From positions 1 through 35,525 of the forward strand of contig CACIUX010000001.1 of assembly GCA_902589965.1 (NCBI GenBank): 35,525 nucleotides of DNA. Reading direction: 5' to 3'. The notes beneath the pieces were generated by a model. That model had not been told where the DNA came from. It saw only the letters and a program-made list of their open reading frames with translations, and did not search any database. How positions within the stretch are numbered: the stretch's first letter is position 1; every line of letters starts with the position of its first letter. Both the position numbers and the translations under genes were made by a program. Of the stretch, positions 25,239 through 34,527 are shown in pieces. Source of the DNA: an uncultured SAR86 cluster bacterium (GTDB lineage Bacteria > Pseudomonadota > Gammaproteobacteria > Magnimaribacterales > AG-339-G14).

Positions 25239-26604
25239 ACCTATATCTCAGAAATACCAAGCTTACAAAAACTAAAAGAAGCATGGAAACTAACTCTGAT
25301 ACACCCATTAATTCAAGAGTTACACCTGTTAGCGCAAGCAAAGATGAGATTATTAAAACAACGAAAGAAACTCTTATACCTTTGAGGCCAAGTCTATCTA
25401 GCGCATGATGAATATGACTTCTATCAGATGTTAGCGGAGATCTTTTATTGACAAGTCTAATAATTATTGTAGATATCGCATTAAATAAAACAAAACCAAC
25501 GATCCAAACAGCAGTTATAGGATTCATATAGTCAGCCCTTTCCATTGCAAAATAAATTAAGCACCATGCCACAATGTATCCACAAAACATTGAGCCATGA
25601 TCTCCCATAAAAATGACAAATCTTTTACCTATGACTTTCAGATTCATAAGTGCGTAAGGTAGAAAACAAATAACAAGAAATAAATATATTTGCTCAATGA
25701 AAAGCGAATTGTTTGTTGATAGAAGTATTAAAGGAGCCGTGATACCTACAAGAAATTGGCTACTCAAACCTCCATTAAAACCATCAATCCAATTGAAAGC
25801 ATTAAGAATTCCTATTACACAAAAAATTGTGAATAAAACTCCTAAGGCTGGATAGAGTTCAATAGAACCTAAACCAAATAAATTTCCTAAATTATCTATA
25901 TATAAACCAGACTGAGTAATAAGAATTAAACAAGCTATGGCTTGGGATAGGAATCTTGTTGGGACGCTTAATCCCCATAAATCATCAATTAAAGTTATAA
26001 AAGCAAGAATGATTCCTGTTATTAGCATCCATATAAAAAAAGGAGGAACATTTACATTAATTTTTTGATAGTAAGTTGACTCATTGCCATTGATATTTAC
26101 AGTAACTTTTGGAGGTAACAGTGCGTCTTGAACGTAATTTGAGTTGGCCTCGAAACCATTGCCTTTTATTTGGAAAGAGCCAGATTCATCCTTATGTATT
26201 TCCATCAACTCCGTTTCAAAAGTTTTCTTGTTTATAACCACGACAGCTTGAGAATTTTCATTAATATCAATAACTTCGATGTCAAAAGAGTCATTGCCAA
26301 TAAGATCAATCTTTTTATCAAGATTTTCATTTAATGAATTATCTTCTTTAATAGAATTGCCAACAAAAAAGCCATTCCAAGACAAATTGAAATTTACCCC
26401 CGCAAAGAAATCAAAGATTAGAACTGCAAAAATTAATGATATTATGAATGACACGCCTCCAGAAAGAGGTATATCATTCTTGTGAAGTTTCTTTATTCCG
26501 TCGGGCTTATCTACCCAGCTTAAAGATTTAAAGATTTTCCTAAATGCAAAATTTGCAAGAAAGGAAAAAAAAAGAACTACCCCAAGCAGGTAAATAAGAA
26601 ACAT
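25219..26604 (-). CDS. WecA/MraY-family polyprenyl-phosphate glycosyl-1-phosphate transferase with large insertion
   Basis: 461 residues, about 100 longer than WecA. Family motifs are VDKPDGIKKLH (31-41), IPLSGG, LIDDLWGL (205-212), NAFNWIDGFNGGL (268-280), GDHGSM (334-339) and SPLTSDRSHIHHALDRLG (389-406). About 115 residues (~71-187), polar and beta-rich, are inserted between the second and third helices, a loop expected outside the cytoplasm. The second Asp of the NAFNxxDGxDG motif is Asn, and GDAGS is GDHGS. The enzyme should transfer a sugar-1-phosphate from a UDP-sugar to undecaprenyl phosphate, starting O-antigen-type glycans. The sugar is not predictable. Confidence 0.9.
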   Translation of the reverse strand: MFLIYLLGVVLFFSFLANFAFRKIFKSLSWVDKPDGIKKLHKNDIPLSGGVSFIISLIFAVLIFDFFAGVNFNLSWNGFFVGNSIKEDNSLNENLDKKIDLIGNDSFDIEVIDINENSQAVVVINKKTFETELMEIHKDESGSFQIKGNGFEANSNYVQDALLPPKVTVNINGNESTYYQKINVNVPPFFIWMLITGIILAFITLIDDLWGLSVPTRFLSQAIACLILITQSGLYIDNLGNLFGLGSIELYPALGVLFTIFCVIGILNAFNWIDGFNGGLSSQFLVGITAPLILLSTNNSLFIEQIYLFLVICFLPYALMNLKVIGKRFVIFMGDHGSMFCGYIVAWCLIYFAMERADYMNPITAVWIVGFVLFNAISTIIIRLVNKRSPLTSDRSHIHHALDRLGLKGIRVSFVVLIISSLLALTGVTLELMGVSELVSMLLLVFVSLVFLRYRFNLENS

Positions 26605-26607
26605 TGC

Positions 26608-27414
26608 TTAATTTAAGAAACTTGGATCTTTTTCAAGCATTAAGTCATATAAAGGCTGATAACTTGCCCACATTGCCATATCCGAACCAACCTGGGATTT
26701 TGTTAGTTTAGCTACATCATCTGGAATTCTTTCCATTTGCCCAACAGACTCGGCCAAAATTTGTGATTGACAGCATCTATCCATTGACAAGAAAGCCCAA
26801 AGTGCTTCATCAACCGTACCACCTGTAGTTAGGAGGCCATGATTCTTGAGAATAGCAGCCTTTTTATCGCCTAAGGCTGCAGCAATTCTCTTGCCTTCAT
26901 CTCCTTCTAAAACAACGCCTGTGTAATCATCAAATAGAACATGATTATCAAAAAAAGCGCAGGAATCTTGAGTTATTGGTTCAAGAAGCCTGCCAAAAGT
27001 TGAAAAAGTCTTACCGTACATAGAATGAGAGTGAGCTGCAGCATTTACATCTGGCCTAGCATCATGAAGAGATGAATGAATTGCAAATGCAGCCGTATTT
27101 ACTGGCTTATCTCCTAATACTACTTCACCGTCCTTGTTTACTAGTATTAAATCAGAGACACAAATCTGATTGAAATGCATTCCAAAAGGGTTTACCCAAA
27201 AATGATCTTCGTGCTCAGGGTCTCTGTATGTAATGTGACCAGCGATACCTTCATCAAAACCAAAATGAGCAAACATTCTAAATCCTGAAGCCAATCTTTC
27301 TAAGTTATATCTTCTTGTTTCCTCAATCGTTTTACATTCTATTGGAAGCAAAGAACCTTTTTCTTTTTGATCTAATTTTCCTTTTGAGACATCGATATTT
27401 AGATTGTTTGACAT
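26608..27414 (-). CDS. Class II aldolase/adducin family protein
   Basis: 268 residues. Zinc-type histidines are H128 and H130 (AHSHSMYGK) and H192 (KNHGLLTTG). The Glu that acts as acid/base in fuculose-phosphate aldolase is not seen at the expected place (VNTAAFAIHSSLH, around 106-117), so this is the adducin-like branch, whose reactions are mostly unknown. The gene lies 3 nt upstream of the WecA-like gene on the same strand. A ribosome site AGGAGA precedes the ATG at 27414. Confidence 0.87.
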   Translation of the reverse strand: MSNNLNIDVSKGKLDQKEKGSLLPIECKTIEETRRYNLERLASGFRMFAHFGFDEGIAGHITYRDPEHEDHFWVNPFGMHFNQICVSDLILVNKDGEVVLGDKPVNTAAFAIHSSLHDARPDVNAAAHSHSMYGKTFSTFGRLLEPITQDSCAFFDNHVLFDDYTGVVLEGDEGKRIAAALGDKKAAILKNHGLLTTGGTVDEALWAFLSMDRCCQSQILAESVGQMERIPDDVAKLTKSQVGSDMAMWASYQPLYDLMLEKDPSFLN

Positions 27415-27455
27415 ATATTTCTCCTACCTACTTAATTTCCATATTACAATTTTAC

Positions 27456-27467
27456 TAGTTTAAACTA
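27456..27467. promoter_or_regulatory. 12-bp perfect palindrome in the aldolase/fumC divergent promoter region
   Basis: TAGTTTAAACTA reads the same on both strands and lies in the 77-bp gap between two divergent genes, 24 bp before the fumC start. TAAAAT at 27473-27478 could be a fumC -10 box, so a protein bound at the palindrome would overlap the promoter. A chance palindrome in AT-rich DNA is possible. Confidence 0.3.
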
Positions 27468-27491
27468 ATCAATAAAATATACATAAGTCCT

Positions 27492-28895
27492 ATGGCAAAA
27501 AAAGGTTACAGAGAAGAGTCAGACAGCATTGGGATAGTTTACGTTCCACGAAATGCTCTATACGGCGCACAAACACAGAGAGCCATAGACAACTTTCCTA
27601 TAAGTGGAATTAAAATGGATTTTCCATTTACCAAATCTTTTGTTAGCTCATTAGGATTAATCAAAGATGCTGCAGCTAAAGCTAATAATAAATTGAAGCT
27701 TCTTTCCAATAAGAAGGCCAGAGCAATATCCAAGGCTTCCAAAGAGGTATGGCAAGAAAAACATCATAAAGAGTTTCCTATCGATGTATTTCAAACAGGA
27801 TCTGGAACTAGTTCAAATATGAATGCAAACGAGGTAATAGCTAATTTAGCATCAGAATTTTCTGGCGAAGAGGTTAGCCCGAATGATGACGTGAATATGT
27901 CACAAAGTAGCAATGATGTAATACCAACTGCGATAAAAATCAGTGCACACATGGATTTATCTAAAAAGTTATATCCCAACTTAGAAAACCTTATTAATGC
28001 AATTGATAAAAAAGCAGCTTCTGTCAAAGGAACAATAAAAACAGGAAGAACTCATCTTATGGATGCAATGCCTATAGATTTTGCGGATGAATTATCTGCA
28101 TGGTCCAGTCAATTAAAGAATTCTCTAAAAAGTCTTAGACTTATTGAGGCTAGGCTTTTAGAGCTACCTCAAGGTGGAACTGCTGTTGGAACAGGAATTA
28201 ATGCTCACAAAAGATTTGCCAAAGTCTTTGCTCAAGAAATCACTAAGTTATCTGGTAACAAATATAAAAGTGTTGCGAGTAACAACTTCTTTCATGAGTT
28301 AAGTTCTCAAGATACCGCAGTACAACTATCTGGCGAACTAAAAAACTTAGCAGTTAGTTTGATGAAGATTTCAAATGATTTGCGATGGATGAACAGCGGA
28401 CCTTTAGCTGGACTATCAGAGATAGAGTTACAGGCTTTACAACCAGGAAGCAGCATTATGCCAGGTAAGGTAAATCCAGTAATTCCAGAAGCTGTAACCA
28501 TGGTCTCTGCCGATGTTATAGGAAATGATGTAAGTATTACTGTTGCAGCACAAGCAGGAAACTATCAGTTAAATGTGATGCTCCCCGTTATAGCTTATAA
28601 CTTGCTTAAAAGCATTAATTTACTATCTGGTGCTTGCGATGTTCTTGCAAATAAAGCAATTAAATCCTTCAAGGTGAACAAAAAGAATTTGGAATCGTCC
28701 TTGGCAAAAAATCCAATACTTGTAACTGCCCTTAATCCAATTATTGGTTACAAAAAAGCTGCTGCAATCGCTAAAAAAGCGTACAAAGAGAATAGACCAA
28801 TCATTGATGTTGCTGCTGAAGAGACAAATCTCTCCGTAGCAAGATTAAAGAAATTATTAGATCCTGCTAAGCTGGCAAAGGGCGGAATTCAATGA
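27492..28895 (+). CDS. fumC: Class II fumarate hydratase
   Basis: 467 residues, identical in length to E. coli FumC. Active-site pieces visible: GSGTSSNMNANEV (103-115), SSNDVIP (139-145), TGRTHLMDAMP with H188, and the GSSIMPGKVNPVIPE loop (319-333) with the catalytic serines. It interconverts fumarate and malate in the TCA cycle and needs no iron-sulfur cluster. There is no strong ribosome site before the ATG. It overlaps the next gene by ATGA. Confidence 0.97.
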   Translation: MAKKGYREESDSIGIVYVPRNALYGAQTQRAIDNFPISGIKMDFPFTKSFVSSLGLIKDAAAKANNKLKLLSNKKARAISKASKEVWQEKHHKEFPIDVFQTGSGTSSNMNANEVIANLASEFSGEEVSPNDDVNMSQSSNDVIPTAIKISAHMDLSKKLYPNLENLINAIDKKAASVKGTIKTGRTHLMDAMPIDFADELSAWSSQLKNSLKSLRLIEARLLELPQGGTAVGTGINAHKRFAKVFAQEITKLSGNKYKSVASNNFFHELSSQDTAVQLSGELKNLAVSLMKISNDLRWMNSGPLAGLSEIELQALQPGSSIMPGKVNPVIPEAVTMVSADVIGNDVSITVAAQAGNYQLNVMLPVIAYNLLKSINLLSGACDVLANKAIKSFKVNKKNLESSLAKNPILVTALNPIIGYKKAAAIAKKAYKENRPIIDVAAEETNLSVARLKKLLDPAKLAKGGIQ

Positions 28896-29242
28896 AAGTT
28901 GACTCTCTTTTAGATTCTAATTGCGAAGCTTGTAGGGCAGATGCTCCTAAAGTTACCAAAAATGAATTAAAAGAACTTAAGCCTTTAGTCCCTTCTTGGG
29001 AAATTATTGAAGTAAATCGATTGAAAAAACTGGTTTGCTCTTTTGCCTTCTCTAACTATAAAGAATGCGTTAATTTTGCAAACAAAATTGCTGATCTAGC
29101 TGAAAAAGAAGATCATCACCCAGAAATTTTAATTGAATGGGGAAAAGTCACCGTGACTTGGTGGTCACATAAGATCAAAGGTTTGCACAAAAATGATTTT
29201 ATAGCTGCCGCAAAGACGGATCAGATTTTTTCAGGTTCTTGA
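28892..29242 (+). CDS. phhB: Pterin-4a-carbinolamine dehydratase
   Basis: 116 residues. The signature EKEDHHPEILIEWGKVTVTWWSH...GLHKNDFIAA holds the histidine pair and later His expected in PCD. It dehydrates 4a-hydroxytetrahydropterin formed by aromatic amino acid hydroxylases; no phenylalanine hydroxylase gene lies in this window. Coupled to fumC by a 4-bp overlap. The 3' end overlaps the converging MFS gene by 22 bp. Confidence 0.9.
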   Translation: MKVDSLLDSNCEACRADAPKVTKNELKELKPLVPSWEIIEVNRLKKLVCSFAFSNYKECVNFANKIADLAEKEDHHPEILIEWGKVTVTWWSHKIKGLHKNDFIAAAKTDQIFSGS

Positions 29243-30456
29243 ATTTGACTTGCTAAAAAGACTGCAACTAGAGCAACACAACCCATAATATTGAAAGCAA
29301 CGAAGTAGGTATCTTGGAAGCCTATTAAGATGCTTGTTATCAAGATTCCAATTGGTTGAAGCGGAGAGACTATCGGAGAAGAAATACCTCTGGCTTTGCC
29401 AAGATTATGTGCTCCAAAAGTTCTTAAGTAGCATGCAGTCATAAGGGGCATAGCAGCACCAAAACCCAAACCAAAGATGAATGCACTTAAAAGAAATATG
29501 CTCGGTTCATTGATATAAGTAATTCCAAAGATTCCAAGCGCTTGAAGAAACATTGCCATCATTGAAGGATAAGCTGCCTTCATTATATCCATGAGATATC
29601 CGAATATAATTTTCCCTAACACTCCACCAAAAGCAGACAGAGCATAAGCAAAAACATATTGTTTCACTGGCAGACCTAAAAGATTCCAAGTTTCATCTAA
29701 TCCCATTTTGCTTGCGTGTATAGGCAAAAAAGAAAGCACACCCATCATGGAGAGAAATTGAAAAGCAAAAGCCAAGGAAATTATCCAAAAAACTTTTTTG
29801 GACAATAGATCTTTTGCAGTCATCTCTTGAGGTAAGGATTCTTCTTCATTTTCTCTCTTTATTCCATCTTTAGATTGATTGACACTCTTTGGATCATCAA
29901 TCACGGTAAAAAAGATAAGAGGTAAAATAATAAATAGAATTACTGAGGCAAAGATTACGTAAACATTTCTCCAACCTACTAAGTCAAGGAGCGGATCAAC
30001 AACCAAAGGAAGCACAACGCCTGAGAAAGAAATACCAACTGCAGCAATTCCCAGAGCTCTACCCGCATTTTTATCAAACCAATTCGAGATTAATTTAGCT
30101 ACTGCTAAATTTCCCATCATGATTGACCCCAACGCAAGGACAGTAAGATAAATTGTCAGAAGCGACCAATAAGAATTTATGAAACTTAGCGAGAAAAGTC
30201 CTATGGCATAAATGACAGCTCCAATCATCATAAAATTTTTAACTGAATACTTATCAAGAGCTCGACCGATAACTATTGCTAATATTGCCACAGGCATAAA
30301 ATAAAAAGCGGAAACCATTCCAAGCTGACTTTCGGTCATGCCGAGCTCTGATATAAGGTATGGCCAAATCACTGGAAAGCTATAAAAAAGGAAACCTATC
30401 ACAGTAAATTCAACGGTAAGACCCGTAAAAACCATTCTCCAACCAAAAAACTTCAT
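29221..30456 (-). CDS. Major facilitator superfamily transporter (OFA/monocarboxylate-like)
   Basis: 411 residues with about twelve membrane helices in two halves separated by a charged loop (DDPKSVNQSKDGIKRENEEES, near 190-210). The first half has GRALDKYSVKNFMMIGA, the loop 2-3 MFS pattern, and WFDKNAGRALGIA as in oxalate/formate and monocarboxylate carriers. The second half has GKIIFGYLMDIMK. It probably moves a small organic acid; substrate unknown. It is divergent from guaB across 56 bp. Confidence 0.87.
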   Translation of the reverse strand: MKFFGWRMVFTGLTVEFTVIGFLFYSFPVIWPYLISELGMTESQLGMVSAFYFMPVAILAIVIGRALDKYSVKNFMMIGAVIYAIGLFSLSFINSYWSLLTIYLTVLALGSIMMGNLAVAKLISNWFDKNAGRALGIAAVGISFSGVVLPLVVDPLLDLVGWRNVYVIFASVILFIILPLIFFTVIDDPKSVNQSKDGIKRENEEESLPQEMTAKDLLSKKVFWIISLAFAFQFLSMMGVLSFLPIHASKMGLDETWNLLGLPVKQYVFAYALSAFGGVLGKIIFGYLMDIMKAAYPSMMAMFLQALGIFGITYINEPSIFLLSAFIFGLGFGAAMPLMTACYLRTFGAHNLGKARGISSPIVSPLQPIGILITSILIGFQDTYFVAFNIMGCVALVAVFLASQIQEPEKI

Positions 30457-30500
30457 TTTTCTGTATTTTTTAGAAATTTATTAAAATTCTGGCAATCCTG

Positions 30501-30506
30501 TATAAT
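30501..30506 (+). promoter_or_regulatory. guaB -10 box, suggesting a leaderless mRNA
   Basis: A perfect TATAAT is placed 6 bp before the guaB ATG at 30513. Transcription usually begins 6-7 bp after the -10 box, that is at or next to the A of the start codon. No Shine-Dalgarno sequence is present. The -35 region is weak (TTATTA at 30478-30483, spacer 17). Confidence 0.5.
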
Positions 30507-30512
30507 CTATAA

Positions 30513-31979
30513 ATGTTGCGGCTTAAAGAAACAGCTCTTACCTTTGACGACATCTTATTGCTCCCTGACTATTCAGAAGTCTTGCCCAATGATGTTGATT
30601 TAACCACACGTCTGACAAAAAACCTAAGCATAAACATTCCTATAATTTCTTCTGCTATGGATACCGTCACTGAATCCAGAATGGCTATTGCTTTGGCAGA
30701 GCTTGGAGGTATTGGAATTATTCATAGGAACTTAAGCATTGTAGATCAAGCTAATGAAGTTCGGGCAGTGAAAAAATTTGAGAGCGGTATTGTAAGAGAT
30801 CCAACAACTATCTCATCAAGTAGCACAGTTGGCGACCTTATTCAGCTAACTAAAGAATTAAACATCTCTGGTATGCCTGTGGTAGACGATGACAATCTGG
30901 TTGGAATTGTGACTTCCAGGGATTTTCGGAATGAATCCAACATGACCGCCACCGTAAGTTCGATTATGACCCCGAAAGAAAAACTTATTACGGCTAAAGA
31001 GAATGAAAGTATCGATAATATAAAAACTCTACTTTATAGAAATAGAATAGAAAAAATATTGCTCGTGGATGACGCTTTTGGTCTGAAAGGTCTAATCACT
31101 CTGAAAGATATAAATAAATCAAAAGATTATCCATCTGCAACTAAGGACTCAGAAGGAAGACTTCTTGTTGGCGCAGCAATAGGTAATGGACCCGATACAG
31201 ATGAAAGAACTGAAAAACTTGTTCAAGCCGGAGTCGATGTTCTCGTTGTCGATAGCGCCCACGGACACTCTCAAGGCATTTTAGATAGAGTTAAAAAAGT
31301 AAAAAAAGATTATCCAAATATAGATGTCATTGGAGGAAATGTTGCTACTGCGGAAGGAGCTACAGCATTAATGAAGGCTGGGGCTGATGGAGTGAAAGTT
31401 GGTATTGGACCAGGTTCCATCTGCACTACGAGAATTGTGACAGGAGTTGGTGTTCCCCAAATTACAGCAATTGCAGATGTGGTTTCAAGCATGAAGAAAA
31501 AAGGAATTCCAGTCATTGCAGATGGCGGAATTAGATTCTCTGGTGATTTTGCTAAAGCAATTGCAGCAGGCGCAGATAGTGTCATGCTCGGCAGTATCTT
31601 GGCAGGAACAGAGGAAGCTCCTGGTCAGGTAGAACTCTTTCAAGGCAGAAGCTATAAAGCTTATAGAGGAATGGGATCTGTTGGAGCAATGTCAGGTGAA
31701 TCCTCCTCAGGGGATAGATATTTTCAGGAAAATGAACAAACCGATAAACTGGTACCCGAAGGTATAGAGGGAAGAGTTCCTTATAAGGGTTGGGTAGAAA
31801 CTACCATTCATCAAATGTTGGGCGGCTTAAGACAAAGCATGGGTTACACCGGATGCAAAGACATTGATACGATGAAGACTAAACCTAAGTTTGTTCAAAT
31901 CACTACTTCTGGAATGAGCGAGAGTCATGTACATGATGTCAGCGTCACTAAAGAAGCGCCAAATTACCGAATTACTTAA
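30513..31979 (+). CDS. guaB: Inosine-5'-monophosphate dehydrogenase
   Basis: 488 residues, full length. It begins [21 protein letters not shown], aligned with other IMPDHs, so the start is firm. Two CBS domains are inserted at ~93-205, the GNVATA and [15 protein letters not shown] loop carries the nucleophile C304, and the mobile flap and GYTGC near the C-terminus are present. It converts IMP to XMP with NAD, the committed step to GMP. guaA follows after 5 nt, the standard operon. Confidence 0.98.
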   Translation: MLRLKETALTFDDILLLPDYSEVLPNDVDLTTRLTKNLSINIPIISSAMDTVTESRMAIALAELGGIGIIHRNLSIVDQANEVRAVKKFESGIVRDPTTISSSSTVGDLIQLTKELNISGMPVVDDDNLVGIVTSRDFRNESNMTATVSSIMTPKEKLITAKENESIDNIKTLLYRNRIEKILLVDDAFGLKGLITLKDINKSKDYPSATKDSEGRLLVGAAIGNGPDTDERTEKLVQAGVDVLVVDSAHGHSQGILDRVKKVKKDYPNIDVIGGNVATAEGATALMKAGADGVKVGIGPGSICTTRIVTGVGVPQITAIADVVSSMKKKGIPVIADGGIRFSGDFAKAIAAGADSVMLGSILAGTEEAPGQVELFQGRSYKAYRGMGSVGAMSGESSSGDRYFQENEQTDKLVPEGIEGRVPYKGWVETTIHQMLGGLRQSMGYTGCKDIDTMKTKPKFVQITTSGMSESHVHDVSVTKEAPNYRIT

Positions 31980-31984
31980 TTTAA

Positions 31985-33541
31985 ATGCAGAAAATTGATC
32001 AAGATAAGATAGTTATCCTTGATTTTGGTTCGCAATATACTCAGCTGATTGCTAGAAGGATAAGAGAAATAGGAGTTTTATCTGAAATTGTCTCATGCGA
32101 AATATCCCCAAAAGAACTTTTAAAATTAAATCCAAGAGGCATTATTTTTTCTGGCGGTCCAGAATCGGTTAATTCCAAGTTTAAACCTAAATTTAATTCT
32201 AAGATTCTTAAAATAAACCAACCTATTTTAGGGATTTGCTATGGAATGCAATTATTAGCGAACCAATATAAAGGAAAAGTAGATTTGTCGGCGAAAAGAG
32301 AGTTCGGTCACTCAGGATTAGCATTTAACAAAAACATTCTTTTCAAAGGAGTAAATGGGAAAAAAACAAAAATTGATGTATGGATGAGTCATGGCGATAA
32401 AGTTGTAAAGCTTCCGAAACAATTTAAAAGGATTGCCTCGTCGACAAATTCTAAAATTGCAGCATTCGCTTCGAATGACAAAAAACGCTTCGGTGTGCAA
32501 TTTCACCCCGAGGTGTCTCACACCGATCAAGGGCAAAAAATATTAAGTAACTTTGCTTTGGATATCTGTGGCTGTAAGAAAAATTGGACTTCAAAAAATA
32601 TTATTGATGATTTGGTTCAGAACATTAAAAATCAGGTTGGTAATAAACATGTTCTCTTAGGAATTTCTGGCGGTGTGGATTCCAGTGTCGTAGCTGCTCT
32701 GATTTCAAAAGCTATCGGTAAAAGATTGCATTGTATTTTTGTCGATAACGGACTTTTAAGGAAAGATGAATCTATCCAAGTTAATCGTGATTTAAAAAAA
32801 GGTCTTGGCTTGAAGATTGCGACGGTAAATGCCGAAGATATATTCCTGAAAAAACTCAAAGGAATGACAGATCCTGAGGAAAAAAGAAAAATAATAGGCA
32901 GAACTTTCATAGATGTATTTTCAAAAGAGGCAAAAAAAATAAAAAATATAGATTTTTTAGCCCAAGGAACTATCTATCCAGATTATATTGAATCAGCAGG
33001 AAAAAAGGGCGGTAAAGCGCATGTCATAAAATCGCATCATAACGTTGGAGGATTACCTGAAAAATTAAAGTTTCCCCTTGTTGAGCCGCTAAAATTTCTA
33101 TTTAAAGATGAGGTTAGAAAGATAGGAAGAAAATTAGGATTGCCACCTTATCTAATCGAAAGGCATCCTTTTCCAGGTCCAGGATTAGGCGTTCGATTAT
33201 TGGGTGCGATAGACAAAAGTAAGTTAGAGATTTTAAGAGAAGCTGATGCAATTTTCATGGAAGAATTAATCAAGCAAAAGCTTTACAACAAAATCAGTCA
33301 AGCTTACGCAGCTTTTCTGCCGGTAAAATCAGTTGGTGTTGTTGGAGATGCAAGAAGATATGAATACGTAATTGCTCTTAGAGCGGTTGTAACTCTAGAT
33401 TTCATGACAGCTAATGTATTTCCTTTCAAACAAGAATTTCTTAATCATGTTTCAACAAGAATAATGAATGAAATAGATAAAGTTTCTCGAGTTGTTTATG
33501 ATATTTCAAGCAAACCTCCTGCAACTATTGAGTGGGAGTAA
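31985..33541 (+). CDS. guaA: GMP synthase (glutamine-hydrolysing)
   Basis: 518 residues (E. coli 525). The class I amidotransferase domain has C85 (GICYGMQ), H174 and E176 (FHPEVSHT). The ATP pyrophosphatase domain has SGGVDSS at 228-234, and the C-terminal dimerisation domain ends KPPATIEWE. It aminates XMP to GMP. The last 15 bp of the gene are repeated at 34528-34542, at the far side of an inserted unit, so the guaA 3' end has probably served as an integration site. Confidence 0.98.
   Translation: MQKIDQDKIVILDFGSQYTQLIARRIREIGVLSEIVSCEISPKELLKLNPRGIIFSGGPESVNSKFKPKFNSKILKINQPILGICYGMQLLANQYKGKVDLSAKREFGHSGLAFNKNILFKGVNGKKTKIDVWMSHGDKVVKLPKQFKRIASSTNSKIAAFASNDKKRFGVQFHPEVSHTDQGQKILSNFALDICGCKKNWTSKNIIDDLVQNIKNQVGNKHVLLGISGGVDSSVVAALISKAIGKRLHCIFVDNGLLRKDESIQVNRDLKKGLGLKIATVNAEDIFLKKLKGMTDPEEKRKIIGRTFIDVFSKEAKKIKNIDFLAQGTIYPDYIESAGKKGGKAHVIKSHHNVGGLPEKLKFPLVEPLKFLFKDEVRKIGRKLGLPPYLIERHPFPGPGLGVRLLGAIDKSKLEILREADAIFMEELIKQKLYNKISQAYAAFLPVKSVGVVGDARRYEYVIALRAVVTLDFMTANVFPFKQEFLNHVSTRIMNEIDKVSRVVYDISSKPPATIEWE
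33527..33541 (+). repeat. 15-bp direct repeat, left copy (guaA 3' end), possible attachment site
   Basis: ATTGAGTGGGAGTAA encodes the last codons and stop of guaA and is repeated exactly at 34528-34542. The two copies are 1001 bp apart and bracket a single gene of foreign-looking composition. Confidence 0.7.
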
Positions 33542-33581
33542 AGAAATCGAACTTAACCAGAATTTTTGAATAGGAAGAGAA

Positions 33582-34439
33582 ATGACAAATGTAGAACACG
33601 TGGTTCTGAGTGACGGACGAAAACTGGCCTATGAGCAATTTGGCGCAGAGAATGGTGTGCCGGTTATCTACAACCACGGTTGGCCTTCATCCCGTTTAGA
33701 ATGTCGCCATTTAGTACCAATTGCTGAAAAAACTGGTGTTAAATTGATCTCAGTTGACCGGCCAGGGATGGGCGGGTCAGATTTCCAGCCGAATCGTGCC
33801 CTTCTGGATTGGCCGAATGATATTTCTCAACTCGCTGATCACCTGTGCCTCGACAAATTTCATATCTTGGGTGTATCAGGTGGGGGTCCTTACGTATCAG
33901 TCTGCGCTTACAAGATTCCAGAACGTTTGTTAGGCGCAGCGATAATTGCTGGTGTTACTCCGATGACTAACCCTCGCACAAAACACGGAATGAGGATGAT
34001 GAACCGCATTTTACTGAATGTGGGGAAACCGGCGCCCTGGTTGCTCAATTGGTTTATGAAATACATGCAAAATGTGGCCAACGACACTGAAAAGTTAAAG
34101 AGAGCGTTAAGTGATCTTCCAGAGGTAGACAAGCAGATGATGACAGGAGATACAATCGATGAGTTAGCCGAGTCGGCGCAAGAATGTCTCCGACAAGGGA
34201 CCGCAGGAGCGACGCAAGACGGTCGCATCTATGCCCTACCATGGGGGTTCGAGCTCAATCAAATCGACATACCCGTTTCCGTCTGGCAAGGCTCGCTGGA
34301 CGTCAATGTCCCGCTGTCCAACGGCCAGATCCTGGCAGAGTCCATTCCTAACGTATCTTCCAATTTTATAGATGGAGAAGGACATTTTTCTATACTGATT
34401 AACCATGGCGAAACGATGTTGACCGAGTTAATCGGTTGA
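33582..34439 (+). CDS. Alpha/beta hydrolase, probably horizontally acquired
   Basis: 285 residues with the alpha/beta hydrolase fold: oxyanion HGWP (32-35), DRPGMGGSD (59-67), nucleophile S99 in GVSGGG, acid D240 (GSLDVNVP) and H268 (GEGHFS). It probably hydrolyses an ester, lactone, epoxide or similar bond; the substrate is not predictable. AGGAAGAG precedes the ATG. Base composition and codons (CGC, CTG, GCC, CTC) are unlike every neighbouring gene and point to recent transfer from a higher-G+C genome. It is the only gene of the repeat-bounded unit. Confidence 0.9.
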   Translation: MTNVEHVVLSDGRKLAYEQFGAENGVPVIYNHGWPSSRLECRHLVPIAEKTGVKLISVDRPGMGGSDFQPNRALLDWPNDISQLADHLCLDKFHILGVSGGGPYVSVCAYKIPERLLGAAIIAGVTPMTNPRTKHGMRMMNRILLNVGKPAPWLLNWFMKYMQNVANDTEKLKRALSDLPEVDKQMMTGDTIDELAESAQECLRQGTAGATQDGRIYALPWGFELNQIDIPVSVWQGSLDVNVPLSNGQILAESIPNVSSNFIDGEGHFSILINHGETMLTELIG

Positions 34440-34495
34440 CGCCACTATAATGACAAATATCATATACAAAGTTAATACAAACTTTTTTGAAACCC

Positions 34496-34508
34496 CCTTT
34501 ATTAAAGG
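34496..34508 (+). other. Small hairpin within the island's trailing end
   Basis: CCTTT (34496-34500) and AAAGG (34504-34508) can pair around a 3-nt loop, and flanking AACCC and GGGT could extend it. There is no T-run after it, so I do not call a terminator. The rest of the 34440-34546 gap holds no gene. Confidence 0.25.
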
Positions 34509-34527
34509 ATTTCAGAGGGTATTACTC

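Noticed and set aside
34446-34451. TATAAT downstream of the hydrolase as promoter of the DUF305 gene
   Set aside because: No -35 at suitable spacing and about 95 bp from the start; kept only as a chance match.
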